A stretch of 64,000 nt of DNA from Gemmatimonadota bacterium. Its GTDB lineage: Bacteria; Gemmatimonadota; Gemmatimonadetes; Gemmatimonadales; GWC2-71-9. The translations under genes were made by a program, and so were the position numbers. Location: NCBI GenBank assembly GCA_016720805.1, contig JADKJZ010000002.1, positions 124,001-188,000 of the forward strand, in the 5' to 3' direction. Below are positions 54,953 through 63,824 of this stretch, piece after piece (position 1 is the first letter of the stretch; the number at the start of each line of letters is the position of its first letter). A model generated the notes under the pieces. The model was not told where the DNA came from. It saw only the letters and a list, made by a program, of their open reading frames with translations, and searched no databases.

Positions 54953-55602
54953 GAGAGGACCCGCCGCAGAACAACGTGCGTGGCCTTCTCCGTGGCCGCC
55001 ATCTCGACGCACGCGTAGCCGAGTTCGCGCATGTCGACCCCGTCGAACAGTCTCTCGCCCGCGCCAAGCAGAACCGGGGCAATCGCCAGATGGAGTTCGT
55101 CGATGAGGCCGGCACGAAGGTACTGCTGGATCGTGGTCGCCCCGCCGCCGATCCGCACGTCGAGGTCACCCGCCGCGGCGCGTGCCCGGTCGAGCGCCTC
55201 GTGAATGCCGCCCGTGACGAAGTGGAAGGTCGTGCCGCCCGCCATCTCGAGCGGTGGCCGCGCATGATGCGTCAAGACGAAGACGGGAAAGTGATACGGT
55301 GGATTCTCCCCCCACCATCCCTTCCACTCCAGGTCTGGCCAGGGGCCGCGGATGGGGCCGAACATGTTCCGCCCCAGAATCCATGAGCCGACATTGCGGA
55401 AGCCACGCGCGGCGAAGTCATCGTCCACCCCGCGGGTGCCGTCCTCGTTGCCGAACAAGGCGCGTTGCAGGGTGTGGGTCGGGAAGAGCCATTGATGCAG
55501 ATCGGAGCCGCCAACGCCGAGGGGATTGTCGATGTCCTGCTGCGGGCCGGCGCCGTAGCCGTCCAGGGAGATGGTAAAGCTCTCGACTCGGACTCGCGTC
55601 AT
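54949..55602 (-). CDS. dihydrofolate reductase family protein (RibD C-terminal-like)
   Basis: 217 residues. SFTISLDGYGAG at the start, NVGSWILGRNMF, FVLTHHARPPLEM and RIGGGATTIQQYLRAGLIDELHLAIAPVLLG show the RibD-C/DHFR fold with an NADPH site. Members of this group are reductases of unknown substrate rather than true folate enzymes. Co-translated with a DUF1801 protein. Confidence 0.9.
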   Translation of the reverse strand: MTRVRVESFTISLDGYGAGPQQDIDNPLGVGGSDLHQWLFPTHTLQRALFGNEDGTRGVDDDFAARGFRNVGSWILGRNMFGPIRGPWPDLEWKGWWGENPPYHFPVFVLTHHARPPLEMAGGTTFHFVTGGIHEALDRARAAAGDLDVRIGGGATTIQQYLRAGLIDELHLAIAPVLLGAGERLFDGVDMRELGYACVEMAATEKATHVVLRRVLS

Positions 55603-55820
55603 GGGTAGGTCCCTGTGGGCATCGATCCGTTACTCGTGGCAGTGGCTGGGGGCCGGCGGGGGGTGGTGCACCCAATCTCCAATCCTGTCATCACGTCGGC
55701 AAGTGCGGCGACTGTGAGCCTCTCCCGGATCCGGCGACGGGATGTGTTCATGCGGCTCGCCCACCGCGTCTCCGCTCGTGCAAGCCTGATGACACAGCCC
55801 CACGACACTGGAGAAGGACC

Positions 55821-56126
55821 ATGAGCAAGGACAAGAGCGGGTACATGCACAGCAGCAGCGACAAGGCGCTCGATGAGGCGGCGCGATCGAAGAAGGAAGT
55901 CGCCGAGGCCGACGCGCATGCGCACCCCGGCCATGACGCCGACGACGTCCGCAAGCACGACGACAGTGGCAAGGACCGGATGTTTGAGGGTCGCGAGCAG
56001 CACGACGATGCCGACATGAAGAGCGAGAAGAACCGACTGGCCAAGGATCAGGCCAAGCATGATCACCCGACCGAGGGCAAAGGCGCCGTGACCGAGTCCA
56101 ACATGCACGTCAAACACAAGGACTGA
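55821..56126 (+). CDS. small, highly hydrophilic, probably disordered protein
   Basis: 101 residues with GGAGAAGGA upstream of the ATG. The composition is dominated by Lys, Asp, His, Glu and Ala, with no hydrophobic core, signal peptide or cysteine. Short histidine-containing patches (AHAHPGHDADD, KHDHPTEGKG) could bind metal ions. It resembles LEA/hydrophilin-type stress proteins by composition only. It lies alone between divergent and convergent minus-strand genes. Confidence 0.75.
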   Translation: MSKDKSGYMHSSSDKALDEAARSKKEVAEADAHAHPGHDADDVRKHDDSGKDRMFEGREQHDDADMKSEKNRLAKDQAKHDHPTEGKGAVTESNMHVKHKD

Positions 56127-56160
56127 TCGCGACGGCAGGCCGACGGAACGGTGTCTCGCC

Positions 56161-57153
56161 TCAGCGCCCACCCGGCCGCAGAAACGAGATGCCTTCCATC
56201 TCCCGTGCCACCGCCGCCGGGACGGTGATGCCCAGATGCTGCAGGATCGAGGGGGCGATGTCCACAATCGCCAGCGCTCCACTCCTGAAGCGCGGATCGA
56301 GCGCCGACTGATTGGTCGCGATCCATGTCGTGCGCTCGCGCGCGGATTGTCCGCCGTGGCCCTTGCCGGTGCTGGCGTCGCGCCCGTGGTCGGTAGTCAC
56401 GACGATCATCCACTCCTCGCCCATCGCCTGACGCTGCTTGACCGCCTCCCAAATGCGCCCCACCATGGCATCCGCCTGCCGCACCGCCGCGAAGAACCCC
56501 TCGCCATCGCCGTTCGCGTGCGCGGCATCGTCCGTATGCTGGAGATAGACCCACGAAAGGTCGGGTCCCTTCGCCGCGATGTACGCGGCGGCATCCGTGG
56601 CCACCCGTTCGTCGATGGCCAGGATGTAGCTCGACGCAGCATCGTGTGGGAAGGCGACGGTGTCCCGCTCGAAGCCGTCTGCTGTGTGATCGAGCCGGAA
56701 GTTGCCCGCATCCGGACGCCCTTCACCGAGCAGCACCGTTCGGTTGTCGAGCCAGGTGGAAAAGAGCGCGGTCTGACGGGACGGGTCGACCGATTCGACG
56801 ATGCGGAAGATGTTCCAGTAGTTGTAGTTGGGCGACAGCTTGCTGTTCCCGCGGACGTTGTGCTTGTTGGCCCACGTCGCCGTCAGGAGACTCATGTAGC
56901 CCGGTGCGGAGATGGTCGGTGTCTCGGTGGGGCCGCCGAGCTCGCCGCCCACATGGGCACGCGCGTAACCGCCGGCTGCGGCGATCGCATCGATCGAAGG
57001 CGTGGCGACCCGTTCGATCACGTCGGCCGGGATGCCATCGAGGATGATAAACACCGCCTTGCGGGGTACCGCCGCGCTCCTGACCAGCGGTTGGCTGCAC
57101 GCAGACAAGGTGCCCACCGCGAGGAGGAATCCGACCATCGGTCTGAGCAGCAT
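56161..57153 (-). CDS. alkaline phosphatase superfamily phosphodiesterase, lipoprotein
   Basis: 330 residues. Signal peptide with lipobox (LAVGTLSACSQ). Two-metal site residues of the type I phosphodiesterase/nucleotide pyrophosphatase group are visible: FIILDGIPADV (Asp), TPTISAPGYMSLL (nucleophile Thr or Ser), LQHTDDAAH (Asp, His) and VVTTDHGRD (Asp, His). It would cleave phosphodiesters or phosphonates in the periplasm. Single gene. Confidence 0.88.
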   Translation of the reverse strand: MLLRPMVGFLLAVGTLSACSQPLVRSAAVPRKAVFIILDGIPADVIERVATPSIDAIAAAGGYARAHVGGELGGPTETPTISAPGYMSLLTATWANKHNVRGNSKLSPNYNYWNIFRIVESVDPSRQTALFSTWLDNRTVLLGEGRPDAGNFRLDHTADGFERDTVAFPHDAASSYILAIDERVATDAAAYIAAKGPDLSWVYLQHTDDAAHANGDGEGFFAAVRQADAMVGRIWEAVKQRQAMGEEWMIVVTTDHGRDASTGKGHGGQSARERTTWIATNQSALDPRFRSGALAIVDIAPSILQHLGITVPAAVAREMEGISFLRPGGR

Positions 57154-57255
57154 CAGTACACTCTTCTGTGGTCCGATCGTTGTGCGGCGTCCGAGGGCCG
57201 CGCCTGCCTACGGAAAGCCAGGGTCCGGAATCTGGCGATGCGAGTGGGGTGCTGT

Positions 57256-58494
57256 CTATCGCCCGTCGAGCAGCCGCGCGCACCGCTGCTCGAGGTACCT
57301 GCGTGCCGCGATATCCGTCGTGAGCGAGATGGCGCGCTGGTACGCCTCCACCGCCAGCTCTGAACGCCCCGCCTCGTCGAGCAGGTGCGCGCGCGTCGCC
57401 CATGCCGGCTGGAAGCGGTGCGCGGCATCGTCGGTGATTGCCCCGAGCATATCGAGCCCCGCCTGCGCGCCCTCGACTCGTCCGACCGCCGCGGCGTAGG
57501 CGACCCGCGCACCGAGCGTCGGCGCAATCGTGACGAGCGCGGCGTGGAGTGTCCTAAGCACCGGCCAGTCGGTGACGCCGGAAGTCGCGCGCGCGCAGTG
57601 GACCGACTGGATCGCCGCCTCGATCTGGAAGCGGCCCATCCCGCCGAGTGCACTGGCCCGATGCAGGAAATGTTCGCCGAGCGCGATGAGTTCCGCGTCC
57701 CAGCGCGACGCATCCTGCGCGTCGAGTGGCACGAACTCGCCGGCCGCGCCGCGCGCAGGGCTCCGCGAGAAGGACAACGAGATCAGCGCGGCGAGGCCCA
57801 GCGCCTCGGGCGCGTCCGGAAGCAGCTCGGCCAACGTGGTGGCGAGATAGTGGGACTCGGCCGCGAGGGAATCGCGCGGCTCGCTGCCAGCAACCAGCGG
57901 GAAGTCGATCGCGTAGGTGCCGTAGACCGCTTCGAGCACCGGTGCGAGGCGCTCCGCCATCTGGCTGCGTTCGGGCACGACGAACGGGATGCGCGCGTCG
58001 CGAATGCGGCGCTTGGCGCGTACCAGGCGTTGCGCCATCGCCGCCGGCGGGATCGCGAACGCGCGCGCGATCCGGTCGGCGTCGAAGCCGAGGACCGTCT
58101 GGAGCATGAGCGGCGTGCGCACCGCCGGGTCGATCGCCGGGTGTGCGCAGACGAAGAGGAGGGCGAGCCGCCGGTCGGGGATCGCGCCGGGGTCGAACTC
58201 CGGCACGACCGGCAGCGCACCACTCCGTGCCGCATCGTCGAGCAGGTCGGAGAGTCGATGCGCCGCCGATCGGCGGAGATCGTGGCGTCGATTCCGCGCC
58301 ACCGTGAGGAGCCAGGCCTCGGGATTCTGGGGGACGCCCGTCGCGCCCCATGAGCAGAGTGCTTCCGCGAACGCATCGGCGAGGCAGTCCTCGGCCAACT
58401 CGATGTCACCATCCTTTGCAGCGAGGATGGCGAGCAGGCGGCCGTACGCGGCGCGGGCCACCTCCTCGGCGCGCGCCGCGGCGTCCTGAGTCAT
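57256..58494 (-). CDS. ECF RNA polymerase sigma factor with C-terminal TPR-like extension (ECF42-like)
   Basis: 412 residues from ATG 58494. Sigma region 2 covers about residues 15-80 (AEDCLADAFAEALCSWGATG, PEAWLLTVARNRRHD) and region 4 about 120-175 (FAIPPAAMAQRLVRAKRRIR). The long C-terminal part is helical (DUF6596-like). Factors of this type have no anti-sigma partner and are controlled through their own extension. The gene for a DGPF/YCII protein starts just upstream, 4 bp apart, the standard pairing for this group. Confidence 0.9.
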   Translation of the reverse strand: MTQDAAARAEEVARAAYGRLLAILAAKDGDIELAEDCLADAFAEALCSWGATGVPQNPEAWLLTVARNRRHDLRRSAAHRLSDLLDDAARSGALPVVPEFDPGAIPDRRLALLFVCAHPAIDPAVRTPLMLQTVLGFDADRIARAFAIPPAAMAQRLVRAKRRIRDARIPFVVPERSQMAERLAPVLEAVYGTYAIDFPLVAGSEPRDSLAAESHYLATTLAELLPDAPEALGLAALISLSFSRSPARGAAGEFVPLDAQDASRWDAELIALGEHFLHRASALGGMGRFQIEAAIQSVHCARATSGVTDWPVLRTLHAALVTIAPTLGARVAYAAAVGRVEGAQAGLDMLGAITDDAAHRFQPAWATRAHLLDEAGRSELAVEAYQRAISLTTDIAARRYLEQRCARLLDGR

Positions 58495-58498
58495 TGGT

Positions 58499-58876
58499 TC
58501 ATGCCGCGCTCGTCCATGCGCCGTCGACGAAGCGGACCCCCGATGGGCGGATCTCGACGGTGCCCCACTGCGCCGCCGGGCACTTCTCGGCCCACGCGAG
58601 CGCGGCGTCGAGGTCGGGGACGTCGACCATGAAGATGCCGGCGAACGCCTCCTTGGTATCGGCGAAGGGGCCATCCTGCACCCGGAGCTTGCCCTGCTGG
58701 AGCGACACGCTTGTTGCGCTGGCGATCGTCTGGAGCACCTCGGCCGAGCGGAGGACGCCGGCGTCATCGAGCGCCTTGGCATAGCCGTGGAAGGCGGCCA
58801 TGCCCGCCTTGACCTCGTCCTCGGTCAGCGTGGAGACGGCGGGCTGCGGGTAGTGGATCAGGAGTGCGTATCGCAT
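58499..58876 (-). CDS. YCII/DGPF-domain protein
   Basis: 125 residues. MRYALLIHYPQP at the start and the diagnostic VQDGPFADTKEAFAGIF motif mark the DGPF branch of the YCII family. The usual His/Asp pair of YCII enzymes is only partly visible. It is the upstream partner of the ECF42-like sigma factor, 4 bp away, and is probably among the genes that factor controls. Confidence 0.9.
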   Translation of the reverse strand: MRYALLIHYPQPAVSTLTEDEVKAGMAAFHGYAKALDDAGVLRSAEVLQTIASATSVSLQQGKLRVQDGPFADTKEAFAGIFMVDVPDLDAALAWAEKCPAAQWGTVEIRPSGVRFVDGAWTSAA

Positions 58877-59025
58877 CGTCGGATATCCGGGCTGGGGTGG
58901 AGTGGGGAGGCTGGGTACCCGAATGACGAAAGAGGGAGGGCGGAATCGACATCAGCCCGGGAGGGCTGCGGTCCCCCCACCCGGAGAGTCCCTCGGGACC
59001 TCGAACGCAGCGCACCCCCGAGTTG

Positions 59026-59943
59026 CTAGTTGCCCTCGCGCCGGTAGTCGAAGCGCCGAGGGGTGCCGCCCTTCATGAAGCCGATCGTGGCGGTCAGTGC
59101 GCCGTCGGCCGAGAGCTCGTAGACGATCCGCTTCGGGTAGTCGTGGCGTGGATTGGCAAAGACGGCGCGCGTCGACGTCAGTTCAGTGAGCACGAAGTCG
59201 GTCGGCGCGGCCCCGTTGGGCTGGGCGATGTAGACCAGACCGCTGTCACGCTCGACCATGCGCAGGTACTCGAACGCGGACATCCGGCCGCGGGAGACGG
59301 TGCGCGAGACGCCGAGCATCGCGCCGCCGAGCGGCGGACTCCACCGCTCCTCGATCGTCGACCCCGAGCTCCGCGTGCCGGTCCACGCGCCGGCCAGCCA
59401 GCCGATGCCGCCGATCGTGGCCTTGGCCGGGGTGGGCATCGCGATGTCTTCGGCATGGCGGTAGAGGGCAATCGATTCATACGGGCCGGTCGGTGCGGAG
59501 ACCGCGCGGACCACGAGCCCCTCGGGCGTGCTGCGGAACTCGCGCCGGATCGTCCCGCTCGGCGTCGCGCTCGTGCCGCGCACGAAGTCGACCTGGTAGC
59601 TGAACGCGCCGTCCTTCCACGCGCCACGGTAACGCACCACCTGCGTCGAGTCGGTGATCGTGGTGATCGTGCCGTCGAGCGCGATGCGAACGTTGGCATG
59701 CCCGGAGCCGTGGCCGCGGACGAGGATGACCGCGTCCTGCTCGACGCGCATCGAGAATGTCGAGCTCATCGGCGGGCCGAGTTGCTCGAGGGCGCGCTCG
59801 GCGGTGCGATCCTCGACGTAGATCCACTCGCCCTCCAGTGCGCGTGACCCCTTGGCCTGCGCGGACAGCGTGCCTGGAGTCGTCGCGGCACCGAGGGTGA
59901 CGAGCAACGCGAGCGCTGTGGATGGCCGGATGCGGAGCGTCAC
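59026..59943 (-). CDS. secreted DUF6265-type protein
   Basis: 305 residues. A signal peptide (STALALLVTLGAATTPGTLSA) is followed by an N-terminal beta domain of unknown type (LEGEWIYVEDRTAERALEQ). The C-terminal half matches DUF6265: WLAGAWTGTRSSGSTIEERW, MLGVSRTVSRGRMSAFEYLR and FANPRHDYPKRI. No catalytic residues are known for the family. Single gene. Confidence 0.78.
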   Translation of the reverse strand: MTLRIRPSTALALLVTLGAATTPGTLSAQAKGSRALEGEWIYVEDRTAERALEQLGPPMSSTFSMRVEQDAVILVRGHGSGHANVRIALDGTITTITDSTQVVRYRGAWKDGAFSYQVDFVRGTSATPSGTIRREFRSTPEGLVVRAVSAPTGPYESIALYRHAEDIAMPTPAKATIGGIGWLAGAWTGTRSSGSTIEERWSPPLGGAMLGVSRTVSRGRMSAFEYLRMVERDSGLVYIAQPNGAAPTDFVLTELTSTRAVFANPRHDYPKRIVYELSADGALTATIGFMKGGTPRRFDYRREGN

Positions 59944-60010
59944 GGCGAAGCCTCCCTGGGTGAGGCGATCAAGAACCGCTGGCGACCCCGCCGTGCGGAG
60001 AGTCGCGACA

Positions 60011-60541
60011 TTACGCCGGAACGTACACCAGCCGGATCACATCCTCGCCCATCGGATCATGCGCGATGAGGCGAAGCGGCGGCCGGGGTCCGGCGAAGTA
60101 CGGCGTGCCGTGACCGAGTACGACCGGGTGCAAATAGATGCGATACTCGTCGATGAGGCCGAGGGCGGTGAGGCTTCGCGCCAGGTCCGGGCCGGCAACC
60201 TCGATCTCGCCGTCGCGTTCGGCCTTGAGCTCACGGATCGCGCGCTCGAGATCCTCACCCAACAGCGTGGCGTTGGGACCGACCGACGGCAACGTCCGCG
60301 ACACGACCCATTTCGGCTGCCTCCGCCACGCCATCGCGAAGGCGTGCTCGTCCGCATTCCATTCGGGATGGTCGTCGTCCCAGTACCGCATGATCTCATA
60401 CATGCGGCGGCCGTACACGCTGCCCGCCTGCCCCTCCGCTTCCTCGACGAAGTGTCGGAAGAGCCTGGGACCTGGTGCGAACCCTGTGTGGTCGACATAC
60501 CCGTCCAGGGACTGATTCATTCCGAATACGAGCTTCGCCAT
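60011..60541 (-). CDS. dihydrofolate reductase family protein (2)
   Basis: 176 residues. KLVFGMNQSLDGYVDHTG, VYGRRMYEIMRYW, IEVAGPDLARSLTALGLIDE and YLHPVVLGHGTPYF are typical of the YwjB/RibD-C-like reductases. It is a second member of the family at 54949-55602 but not a close copy. Divergent from the ArsR gene at 60777. Confidence 0.9.
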   Translation of the reverse strand: MAKLVFGMNQSLDGYVDHTGFAPGPRLFRHFVEEAEGQAGSVYGRRMYEIMRYWDDDHPEWNADEHAFAMAWRRQPKWVVSRTLPSVGPNATLLGEDLERAIRELKAERDGEIEVAGPDLARSLTALGLIDEYRIYLHPVVLGHGTPYFAGPRPPLRLIAHDPMGEDVIRLVYVPA

Positions 60542-60720
60542 GTTCGCTTCCTCATCCTGCGCTTGGGAGATGGTGTTGCGGGCAAAGGGGTGCGGGGGTC
60601 AGGCCCCGATCACGGCGGTCATTGGGGATGCCTCCCGATCCTTGGAAAGCCGCCGCCGCAGATCCAACCGACCACTGGGCACCCAAGAAGAGGCTGAGGT
60701 TGAAGTATCACCCCATAGCC

Positions 60721-60751
60721 TTGACTGGAAAGGTGCACTTTTGTATATAAT
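60721..60751 (+). promoter_or_regulatory. promoter with palindrome upstream of the third ArsR gene
   Basis: TTGACT (60721-60726), 17-bp spacer and TATATA (60744-60749; TATAAT begins at 60746) form a strong sigma70-like promoter. AAAGGTGCACTTTT (60729-60742), an imperfect palindrome, fills the spacer where a repressor would block the polymerase. Confidence 0.72.
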
Positions 60752-60776
60752 CATATCCTTATAGAACGTGGCGGTT

Positions 60777-61130
60777 ATGCAAATCTCGGAACACCTCGAC
60801 CTGACCTTTGCTGCCCTGGCCGACCCCACGCGCCGAGCCATCCTGGCGCGGCTGGCGACGGGGGAAGCCACCGTGACGGAGCTCGCCAAGCCGTTTGCGA
60901 TGAGCCAGCCGGCCATTTCCAGGCACTTGAAGGTGCTGGAGCGCGCCGGCCTCGTCTCGATGGACGTCGATGCGCAGCGGCGTCCGCGCAAGCTCGAACC
61001 GAAGCGGCTGGCGGAGGCCGTCGACTGGATCGAACGGTACCGCGAGCTCTTCGAGCAGAGCTACCGGCGCCTCGATACGCTGCTCGACGAACTCCAGGCC
61101 AAACCGTCCGCGCAGAAGACCGCCAGATAG
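60777..61130 (+). CDS. ArsR family transcriptional regulator
   Basis: 117 residues from ATG 60777; a GTG at 60768 would add three residues. FAALADPTRRAILARLATG, SQPAISRHLKVLERAGLVS and DAQRRPRKLEP are the classical ArsR helices and wing. No cysteine metal motif. It is followed 55 bp later by an AHSA1-type gene, the third such pairing in the window. Confidence 0.93.
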   Translation: MQISEHLDLTFAALADPTRRAILARLATGEATVTELAKPFAMSQPAISRHLKVLERAGLVSMDVDAQRRPRKLEPKRLAEAVDWIERYRELFEQSYRRLDTLLDELQAKPSAQKTAR

Positions 61131-61185
61131 CCCACACCGGCCGGCGCACCGATCGCGCACTCGACACCGTACCCAGGAGAAGCCG

Positions 61186-61695
61186 ATGCCCAAGCCCGCA
61201 GAAGTGACCTTGCCGAATGATCGGGAGGTGTGCGTCACCCGGACGTTCAATGCGCCCCGCCAACTGGTGTGGGATGCGCATACCCGTCCCGATCTCGTGC
61301 GCCGGTGGCAAGGCTATGACGGCTGGGATATGCCGGTGTGCGACATGGATGTGCGGGTTGGCGGGACGTACAAGTGGCTCTGGAGAAATCGCGACGACGG
61401 CCAGCAGTTCGGCTTCTTCGGCAGGTTCACCAGCGTGGACGAACCGTCCACGCTGGTCCACGAACAATTCTTCGATCCGGGCAATGCGGACTTCGCCATG
61501 CCAGTTGGCGATCCCTGCGTCGTGGCGCTTGAACTCACCGAGGACAACGGCATCACGACGCTAATCTGCCGGTTGACCTTCGCGTCGAAGGAAGCGCGTG
61601 ACGAGGCGGTCTCCACCGGCATGGCCGACGGCATGGAGCATAGCTACACCCGCCTCGATGACCTGTTCACGGCTGCGGCGCCAGGGGGCGGATGA
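61186..61695 (+). CDS. SRPBCC/AHSA1 family protein
   Basis: 169 residues from ATG 61186, with AGGAGA upstream. VCVTRTFNAPRQLVWDAHTRPDLV and VRVGGTYKWLWRNRDDG are the Aha1-C-like core; the ending EAVSTGMADGMEHSYTRLDD is typical. A ligand-binding partner of the ArsR regulator is inferred. Its stop shares ATGA with the hydrolase gene. Confidence 0.92.
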   Translation: MPKPAEVTLPNDREVCVTRTFNAPRQLVWDAHTRPDLVRRWQGYDGWDMPVCDMDVRVGGTYKWLWRNRDDGQQFGFFGRFTSVDEPSTLVHEQFFDPGNADFAMPVGDPCVVALELTEDNGITTLICRLTFASKEARDEAVSTGMADGMEHSYTRLDDLFTAAAPGGG

Positions 61696-62543
61696 CCATG
61701 CGGCTCACACCATTCCTCCTGCTGATGCTGGCGACCACGGAGCTGCCGGCGCAGCAGGGTCCAACGACCGGGTACGCGCCCGTCAATGGACTCAACATGT
61801 ACTACGAAGTGCACGGCAGCGGTGCCCCCGTGGTGCTGCTGCACGGGGCGTTCATGCCGATCACGGTCAATTGGGGCGGGTGGATCGACGAACTGTCCAA
61901 GACCCGCCAGGTCATTGCCGTCGAAATGCAGGGTCACGGACGAACGGCAGACATCCCGCGCGACCTCACCAGCGAGAACCTGGCCGATGACGTGGCGGCA
62001 CTGCTCACCGTTCTCAAGATCCCCCGAGCGGACCTGATCGGATACAGCATGGGTGGCGGCGTCGCCATGCAGGTTGCCGTTCGACATCCAGACCGGGTGC
62101 GCCGCGTTGTGGTCCTGTCGGCACCGTTCCGCCGTGACGGCATGGTGCCAGGGGCCCTCGAGCTCATCCGGACCCTCACGGCGGACGCCTTCAAGGACTC
62201 GCCGATCGAGACGGAGTACAAGCGACTGAGCCCGACGCCGGATCGATTTGCGACGTTTGTTGAGCGCGTGGTTGCCGCTGCGTCCACGGGCAGCGATTTG
62301 CGTGTCGATCAGCTGCGGTCAACGACCGCCCCGATGCTCTTCGTCCAAGGTGATGCGGATGGCATTCTACTCCAGCACGTCGCGGAGATGTTCCGCGCGA
62401 AGGGTGGCGAGACGCACGGCGACATGGCCCCGCGCTCGGCGTCGCGACTCGCCATCCTGCCCAACACCACTCATGTGACGCTGCTGCAGCGCTTCTCCCT
62501 CATCGTCCCGATGGTGAACGACTTTCTCGACGCCCAGCCGTAG
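61692..62543 (+). CDS. alpha/beta hydrolase, secreted
   Basis: 283 residues. A short signal peptide (LTPFLLLMLATTELPA) precedes an alpha/beta-hydrolase core: oxyanion HGAFMPI, nucleophile Ser in GYSMGGG, Asp in QGDADGI and His in NTTHVTLL. It is an esterase or similar enzyme acting in the periplasm and is the third gene of the ArsR operon, so the signal compound may be an ester or epoxide. That last point is inference. Confidence 0.88.
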   Translation: MTMRLTPFLLLMLATTELPAQQGPTTGYAPVNGLNMYYEVHGSGAPVVLLHGAFMPITVNWGGWIDELSKTRQVIAVEMQGHGRTADIPRDLTSENLADDVAALLTVLKIPRADLIGYSMGGGVAMQVAVRHPDRVRRVVVLSAPFRRDGMVPGALELIRTLTADAFKDSPIETEYKRLSPTPDRFATFVERVVAAASTGSDLRVDQLRSTTAPMLFVQGDADGILLQHVAEMFRAKGGETHGDMAPRSASRLAILPNTTHVTLLQRFSLIVPMVNDFLDAQP

Positions 62544-62630
62544 CCCTGAGGGGCGCGGCCCCCCCCCGTCAACGCCGTTCGCTGCGGCTCGGCACGGAGG
62601 CCGTGTGCGCAGTGGCGCGACATCGTGTGG

Positions 62631-62882
62631 CTATCGTCCCAGCAGCGCTCCCATGAGGGCGATCGCCACCGTGATCAGTGCGGTGACGCCGACCCGCGGG
62701 GCATGGCGCAGCATCGCCACGCCGACGCCGGCCAGGACAACCAGCGGAGCGGCTACGACGACCAGCACGGCGACGGGGAGCAACCGCGGGTGTCCCGCGA
62801 GTCCCGCCAGGATGAGGGCGAGTGCCAGCAGGCCCAACGCGCCGAGGGCCCGCGCCACCTGTTCAGGGTAGCGCGAGTCCAC
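62631..62882 (-). CDS. small DUF1634-like membrane protein
   Basis: 83 residues from a GTG at 62882 that overlaps the TauE gene end by 20 bp; other GTG starts nearby are possible. Three hydrophobic helices (LGALGLLALALILAGL, LLPVAVLVVVAAPLVVLAG, ALITVAIALMGALLG). TauE/SafE exporters are often followed by DUF1634 proteins, which supports the call, but it is shorter than usual for that family. Confidence 0.65.
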   Translation of the reverse strand: MDSRYPEQVARALGALGLLALALILAGLAGHPRLLPVAVLVVVAAPLVVLAGVGVAMLRHAPRVGVTALITVAIALMGALLGR

Positions 62883-63621
62883 GCCGCACCATCTGGATGG
62901 CCACCCCCGCGAGCACGATCGCGAACACCGCTTTGAGTCCACGCGAGTCGATCCGGTGCCCGACGCTCGAGGCGCCGAACGATCCCAGCACCGTCCCGAG
63001 CATCACTGCCACGGTGAGGTGGACATCCACGTCGCCCCGCACCGCGTAGACGAGGGCCCCTGCCGCGGTGGTGATCCCGATCATGTAGATGCTGGTGGCC
63101 GCGGCGCGATCGAACGGCAGGTCGAGCATCAGATTGAGCACCGGCACCTTGAGCACCCCACCGCCGACGCCGAGCAGCGAGGAAACCACGCCCGCGCCGA
63201 GGGACGAGGCGCGCGCGAGCCCCATGCGGCGCCGGGTCGCAGGTGCCCGTTCCGTGCGGCCGAGCGGCCACATATGCCAGGCGGAGAAGAGCAGGATCAG
63301 GGCGAAGCCGAGAAAGAGCGGGCCGGCGGGGATCACCGCGGCAAGGAGTCCGCCGATCATGGCGCCGCTCACCGTGAATGCCTCGAGGTCGATCGCGAGG
63401 GGAATGTCCACCCGTCCCCGCGGCAGGTGCACCACCGAACTCGTGATCGACGTGGCGACGATGCACACCAGTGACGCCGCCGCCGCGGCGCGGAACGGCA
63501 CCCCCGCGATGAGGGCGAGGCCGGGGACCAACAACACCCCACCGCCAATCCCCAGCAGCGCGCCGAGCGCCCCCGAAGCGGCGCCCAGCGCCATCAGTTC
63601 CAGGAATTCGCGGAGTGGCAT
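62863..63621 (-). CDS. TauE/SafE family sulfite/organosulfur exporter
   Basis: 252 residues, about eight hydrophobic helices. The two repeats each carry the family glycine motif: GALGALLGIGGGVLLVPGL and VVSSLLGVGGGVLKVPVL. TauE/SafE proteins export sulfite, sulfoacetate or related anions across the inner membrane. It overlaps a DUF1634-like gene, the common arrangement. Substrate not determined. Confidence 0.9.
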   Translation of the reverse strand: MPLREFLELMALGAASGALGALLGIGGGVLLVPGLALIAGVPFRAAAAASLVCIVATSITSSVVHLPRGRVDIPLAIDLEAFTVSGAMIGGLLAAVIPAGPLFLGFALILLFSAWHMWPLGRTERAPATRRRMGLARASSLGAGVVSSLLGVGGGVLKVPVLNLMLDLPFDRAAATSIYMIGITTAAGALVYAVRGDVDVHLTVAVMLGTVLGSFGASSVGHRIDSRGLKAVFAIVLAGVAIQMVRRGLALP

Positions 63622-63824
63622 TCCCGCAATCTAGCCCGACGGCACGCATGGGCCGGAGATCAATCAGACAGCCGAAGCCCGACGTGTCGAGCGCCACGGG
63701 GCGGATCATTCCAGCAATCATGGACACGCTGGCGCCGCGCGGACCTCGTGTCGAAACCGTCCGTCGCGCGATGGAACGCGGTGTATGGCACGCGCCGTTG
63801 GGCGTCACGCCGCCGCGCCGCTGA

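Noticed and set aside
63615..63824. A 69-codon plus-strand frame near the right edge
   Set aside because: No ribosome-binding site, arginine/proline-rich product, overlaps the TauE start region.
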